From the NCBI RefSeq assembly GCF_902713425.1, contig NC_081247.1:883001-947000 (forward strand): 64,000 nucleotides of DNA, given 5' to 3'. Origin of the DNA: Acipenser ruthenus. Taxonomy: Eukaryota > Chordata > Actinopteri > Acipenseriformes > Acipenseridae. Below the pieces are notes generated by a model, which saw nothing but the letters and a program-made list of their open reading frames with translations, made no database searches and was not told the origin of the DNA. Position 1 is the stretch's first letter; every line of letters begins with the position of its first letter. The translations under genes and the position numbers were made by a program. Positions 60,801-64,000 of the stretch are shown piece after piece.

Positions 60801-61889
60801 CTGTGCACTTTCTACCCACTAATGCAACGAGTGAACTACAGCCCATGGACCAGGGGGTTATTCATGCTTCAAATCCTGGTACAGAACATTTCTACTAAGA
60901 GAGATGAGTGCATGGACAGCAGCAACCATAATCCAGGTGGACATTCTGCAAGCCATGCAATTCACACGCAGTGCATGGGAGCAGATGTCAGAAACATGTG
61001 AACTACTTTAAACATGCTGGATGGTGTGCAGAAAATGGTGGTCAAGAGAATGAGATGCTGTCTGTTAGAGAGGAATGCGATACACTGGGAATATCATAAA
61101 CAAAACTGGAGGAAATTGAATTTGAATAAAACCAAGCCTCTTCATGAGCAACTATGAGTGATGAGGACATTATTGAACCAGTGACATTGACAGTGACGGG
61201 GACAGGATGAGGACATTTCTGGTGATGAGGACGTAGAAGGCACAGAACCAGTTACCCCTTCACTGGATGAGTTCAGAAAGGCAATCACAAATTCACACAG
61301 TCATTACCTGGAACTGGTTAACAAGATTGAAACAGCATGCATTGAGAAAAGCACGAAAAAGCTGAAGCAATCTACTCTGGACATTTATTACAAAAGCAGA
61401 GACATGTAATTACTGTATTCAACTTGCAAGTGTAAATATTTATATATATATTTTATATTAATGACCATAAAGTTGCACAATATATTGTGAGGGATTGGTT
61501 AAAGAAAACGAGGAAAAGGTGAAAAGACAACGTAAACCAACTGGATGGTAAACAAAGAAAATAATGTAAAGAGTTTGGGATCAAAAATGAAGTCGGGTTA
61601 AACAATACATTTTGTAAATAATAACTGTGTGTTAAATAAGGGAAAGTAAAAATAAATAAGTTTGGTTTAAAATAAATACTTACTATTGTGTAGAGACAAT
61701 ACACGGGGGGCGCTAGGACCAGGTGGAAGCTACTGGAGTCAGGGTTGGCTCCAGTTCAAATTAATTATTCATTTAATGATTTGTCAATTGTTTAACAATG
61801 TAATTGGTTACCATTTAAAATGTCTGTGAGGGTTTGGTTCGGGAGCTGGAAAGTGACGTTCGGGAGCTGGATTACTATTATTAGTATTA

Positions 61890-61945
<56 letters not shown>

Positions 61946-63061
61946 TGTGAAACTGGACAACAAACTATTGGAAAAGGTATTTGGACTGTGATTTGGACTG
62001 TGATTTGGTTTTGGAGACGAGGTAACAGGATTAGCCTGCTTCGCTATTAGTTAGGTAAAGCATCTGTTTAGATAGGACCTGAGATCGGGTTAGGTTTTGT
62101 TTTCTTTATTTTTCTTTTGTAAATAATAAACACTCGCTACAGCGTTTTCTCACATCCTGGTTGTCAAGTGTATATTTTAAGAAGGAACACCTGTGGCAAA
62201 GAAGGCAATCCGTCACAACATAGGCAAAAAATACGATACCATTATTTATAAAATAAAACTTGAAACAAATGATTCTGCATTGTGATTTAGCAGTGCTTGT
62301 ATTGTTTTGTCAGACTGCTTGTGGTCTTGCAGAGCTCAGCACCGGACTCTAGTCTGCACAGAACGTGCTCCTCTCTGAGAAAAACAAAGTTTCTTCAGGG
62401 GACAACTTCTGATAAAAAAATAAAAAAATAAATACCTGCAGTAAGATGTTCAAATGGGCAAAAAGAAACTAAACAGTACATCCAAGAAAGTGTGAAACGA
62501 CCACAAAACAAAGGCAAGCAAAACATGAGGGAACTTTCATACCTACCAACATTTACTTTAATAATTGATATCCATCCAGAGCCTCTTTATTGCTATATCT
62601 GGTATGGCCTCCTGTGGATTTGTACAAATTCAAGACATCTTGGCAGAACACAATATCAGAAAGCTCTGCCCTTGATAGGGGCCCTGTTGCTTTAGTACCA
62701 TAAATTAGTAATACACTAAATACAGTTGACCTGGACTCCAATATTAATGTAGCAGAGAGACATTACAGACAGAGAAGGGGTGATGTTCGAGTGAACCTAC
62801 CTCTCACTGACACCCGCACCTCTGCAGAGTCACCAGAGTAAGTTGAGGAGTTCCACATCGCTCTGCACTTGTAGGACCCCTCGTCACTCTTTGAAACACG
62901 ATCCACACTCAGCTCTGTGTTATTCTGGGACTGAATCTCTTCATTATCTTTAAAAAAGACAATCCTGGTAAACGTATAATTTGTGCGGACACGACACCTC
63001 AGAGTCAGACAGTCTCCCTCAATCACAGGCTGGAGGGGAGTCTGCAGGATCACCCATTGAT
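57746..63061 (-). CDS. Fc-receptor/LITR/LILR-like Ig receptor, 3' part (5' end outside the window)
   Basis: Five exons with matching phases: Ig domain 62801-63061, Ig domain 59479-59754, transmembrane 58895-58996, 58308-58338 and 57746-57830 (stop). The first Ig domain resembles the second domain of Fc-gamma receptors (QWVILQTPLQPVIEGDCLTL... RIVFFKDNEE ... SDEGSYKCRA). The second is a C2-type domain of the FCRL/PECAM kind (GEALNLTCEA ... LHYTIVRDGE ... SHTGRYTCAVE). The transmembrane exon carries an Arg near its outer end (AIGYRVSFTLIHFIVFTLLL). The joined tail is about 40 residues (GSLCIAGGTSRKTSDQDQEQ ...) with no clear ITIM or ITAM, so it looks like an activating receptor pairing with an FcR-gamma/DAP12-type adaptor (inference). 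Leader and further Ig exons must lie beyond 64000. Position next to rps9 matches the human LRC. Alternative: a relic, if upstream exons are missing. Confidence 0.8.
58308..58338 (-). CDS. Receptor cytoplasmic micro-exon (candidate)
   Basis: 31 nt between gtttgttttccag and CACG|gtaaga. It takes phase 1 from the transmembrane exon and hands phase 2 to the last exon, encoding SLCIAGGTS. Supported only by splice signals and phase. Confidence 0.5.
58371..58675 (-). mobile_element. tRNA-derived SINE, family B, with duplicated head
   Basis: Reverse copy: (ATT)n, tttcttagcagacgccctta tail, B box ggattgaaccca. The head gccctaaccactactccaca ctgctgctgttt is present twice in tandem (58613-58644 and 58645-58675). 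Confidence 0.92.
58895..58996 (-). CDS. Receptor transmembrane exon
   Basis: 102 nt, phase 1-1, encodes SWHSAVAIGYRVSFTLIHFI, VFTLLLLQYCRIQ. One strongly hydrophobic segment with Arg four to five residues from its outer edge and a basic stop-transfer (CR). Acceptor ccttcccccag, donor CCAAG|gtgag. Confidence 0.8.
59479..59754 (-). CDS. Receptor Ig exon B (membrane-proximal, C2-type)
   Basis: 276 nt, phase 1-1. Cys pair in LNLTCEA and RYTCAVE. Sequons NLT, NKT and NST. Acceptor cttgtgtcag, donor CAAA|gtaagat. Confidence 0.9.
59760..60783. other. Receptor intron, repeat-like content not assigned
   Basis: 60000-60783 has a TATA-like tgtatataaagg (60537), a poly(A)-like aataaaag (60705) and ends gccgtgaca, features seen in LTRs or Pol II promoters of old elements. 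I could not fix both ends, so no family is given. Confidence 0.3.
60784..61408 (+). mobile_element. pogo/Tigger-type DNA transposon, C-terminal transposase relic
   Basis: Encodes VTVHFLPTNATSELQPMDQG VIHAS (the LQP-x-D catalytic block) and, further on, SLDEFRKAITNSHSHYLELV ... STKKLKQSTLDIYYKS, the Tigger C-terminal tail. Several stops and frame changes lie between. It sits in the 3-kb intron between the two Ig exons. Confidence 0.75.
61486..62217. mobile_element. LTR-like unit (candidate solo LTR)
   Basis: Bounded by TGTGAGGGATTG and CAATCCGTCACA, an inverted 12-bp pair matching at 11 positions, in the TG...CA form of LTRs. It holds an AATAAA near the right end. No internal coding region and no convincing target duplication seen. 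Family and age undetermined. Confidence 0.45.
61873..61943. repeat. (TTA)n microsatellite
   Basis: About 20 ATT units inside the LTR-like unit. Confidence 0.93.
62218..62800. other. Receptor intron, no feature recognised
   Basis: AT-rich intron sequence up to the donor of Ig exon A. Confidence 0.45.
62801..63061 (-). CDS. Receptor Ig exon A (Fc-gamma-receptor D2-like)
   Basis: 261 nt, phase 1-1. Cys pair in CLTLRCRV and SYKCRA, 'LQTP' start and 'FFKD' strand as in Fc-gamma receptor D2. N-glycosylation sequons NYT, NNT and NSS. Acceptor ttttcag, donor GAGAG|gtagg. Confidence 0.88.
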
Positions 63062-63197
63062 CTGAAAAGACAGAAAGAGTTCAGATCAGCAGGGCTGAGA
63101 GACGGGTCAGGATTGAGGAGTCTGCAGGATCACCCATCGATCTGAAAAGACAGAAAGAGTTCAGATCAGCAGGGCTGAGAGACGGGTCAGGATTGAC
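63040..63197 (-). repeat. 80-bp tandem duplication covering the acceptor of Ig exon A
   Basis: The block tctgcaggatcacccattga ... gacgggtcaggattga at 63041-63120 is repeated at 63121-63197 with one clear change (cccattga to cccatcga). Each copy contains the ttttcag acceptor and the first ~25 nt of the exon. Confidence 0.92.
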
Positions 63198-63314
63198 CAC
63201 TGACTGGAGGGAACTGACAGTTTTACACAAACACACCTGCATCACCACCACTACACTCTCACCATCTCTCCATCCTCATCCACTTTCTCTCTTTCACTCT
63301 CATTTTCTCTTGGG

Positions 63315-63880
63315 TGACCTTATTCGTAGACATGACGTTAGTTTCCACTGTTCTGCTGATGATACTCAGGTTTACTTGTCCCTCAGACAGGGCTGTGTGT
63401 ATCTGCTGCTAACATTTTGAATATCTGTCTTGCTGACATCAAGAACTGGATGTTTAAAAACTTTTTAATGTTAAATTCAGACAAAACAGAAGTCATGATA
63501 CTGGGACCTAATAAGAATACACATTTGGTTTGTTTTATTTGATGGACTGTACAGATTTTAGGGCAGATGTAAAAAACTATATTATATATTTGATACAGAC
63601 CTCTCTTTCGAAGCACTCATTGAGATTAATGCATGCTTTTATATCTTCTAAGGTTGATTATTACAATGGTCTTTTTATTGGGACTAGCCACAACATTATT
63701 TCTCACCTCCAACTTGTACAAAATGCTGCTGCTAGAATTTTAACTCTGGTCAAGAGGCGAGAGCATATCACCCCCGTGCTGGCATCCTTGCATTGGCTCC
63801 CTGTTAGTTTTAGAATAGATTTTACGGTGTTGCTGTTAACTTATAAGGCTTTAAATGGTCTTGCTCCTCCATACCGAATA
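63315..63880 (+). mobile_element. L2-type LINE, 3' part of ORF2
   Basis: Encodes a reverse-transcriptase trace (SFHCSADDTQVYLSL, from the YADD box with Tyr changed to Ser) and the L2 C-terminal region (HAFISSKVDYYNGLFIG, HLQLVQNAAARILTLVKRRE, HITPVLASLHWLPVSFRIDF, TYKALNGLAPPY). Frames change at least twice between the two parts. Confidence 0.85.
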
Positions 63881-64000
63881 AGAGGCACTTTTTTACACAG
63901 AGAACTGTGGGAGTCTGGAACCAACTCCCCAGTAATGTTGTTGAAGCTGACACCCTGGGATCCTTCAAGAAGCTGCTTGATGAGATTCTGGGATCAATAA
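63881..64000 (+). mobile_element. CR1-type LINE, start of a 3' fragment, runs off the window
   Basis: Near-identical to 56698-56817 (aggcacttttttacacagag ... cttgatgagattctgggatc). Encodes RHFFTQRTVGVWNQLPSNVV. It abuts the L2 fragment without a gap. Confidence 0.85.

Overview
This window is vertebrate DNA, most likely from a ray-finned fish. It holds spliced host genes (mboat7, rps9, an Fc-receptor-like gene), fish-type SINEs ending in a 'cttggataaag/ccctggataagg...gtctgctaa' tail, L2-, CR1- and RNase-H-bearing LINEs, Tc1, pogo/Tigger and hAT-like relics, a C2H2 zinc-finger gene and a piggyBac-derived gene. The SINE families and the minisatellite load remind me of a non-teleost such as a sturgeon or paddlefish. 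That is a recollection, not something the window proves.

Layout. 0-9.0 kb: microsatellites, a 40-bp minisatellite, one SINE and a 6.3-kb ~51-bp minisatellite with higher-order repeats. 9.1-14.8 kb: a candidate promoter and noncoding first exon, an L2 LINE 3' end, a 2.2-kb ~35-bp minisatellite and the zinc-finger exon of a ZNF gene (+). 15-23.3 kb: a Tc1 relic, then on the minus strand a 617-aa fusion of an 'ELEPVxIKE' N-terminal module with a piggyBac transposase domain lacking all three catalytic Asp. Its candidate first exon and promoter are homologous to those of the ZNF gene. 23.3-27.7 kb: SINEs, a Tc1-type MITE, two divergent CTCF-like motifs. 27.7-33.06 kb: a 5.3-kb pyrimidine-only array (with a 200-N gap) that runs into the stop codon of mboat7.

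33.0-47.8 kb: mboat7 (minus strand, eight coding exons, 475 aa, plus a candidate 5' UTR exon). Minisatellites have expanded at several of its splice sites. 48.9-54.6 kb: rps9 (+, complete, 194 aa), with a TATA/TOP promoter and two near-identical C/D-box-like snoRNAs in introns 1 and 2. 57.7 kb to beyond 63 kb: a partial Fc-receptor/LITR/LILR-like gene (minus strand) with two Ig exons, a transmembrane exon carrying an Arg, and a short cytoplasmic tail. Its 5' end lies outside the window.

The main point: mboat7(-), rps9(+), Ig receptor(-) is the same order and orientation as the human leukocyte receptor complex edge MBOAT7(-)-TSEN34(+)-RPS9(+)-LILRB3(-), but without tsen34 in the gap. An Fc-receptor-like gene in the position of the LILRs is the finding I would check first; the catalytically dead ZNF-module/piggyBac fusion is second. 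About a third of the window is minisatellite, which fits a subtelomeric or microchromosome location (inference).
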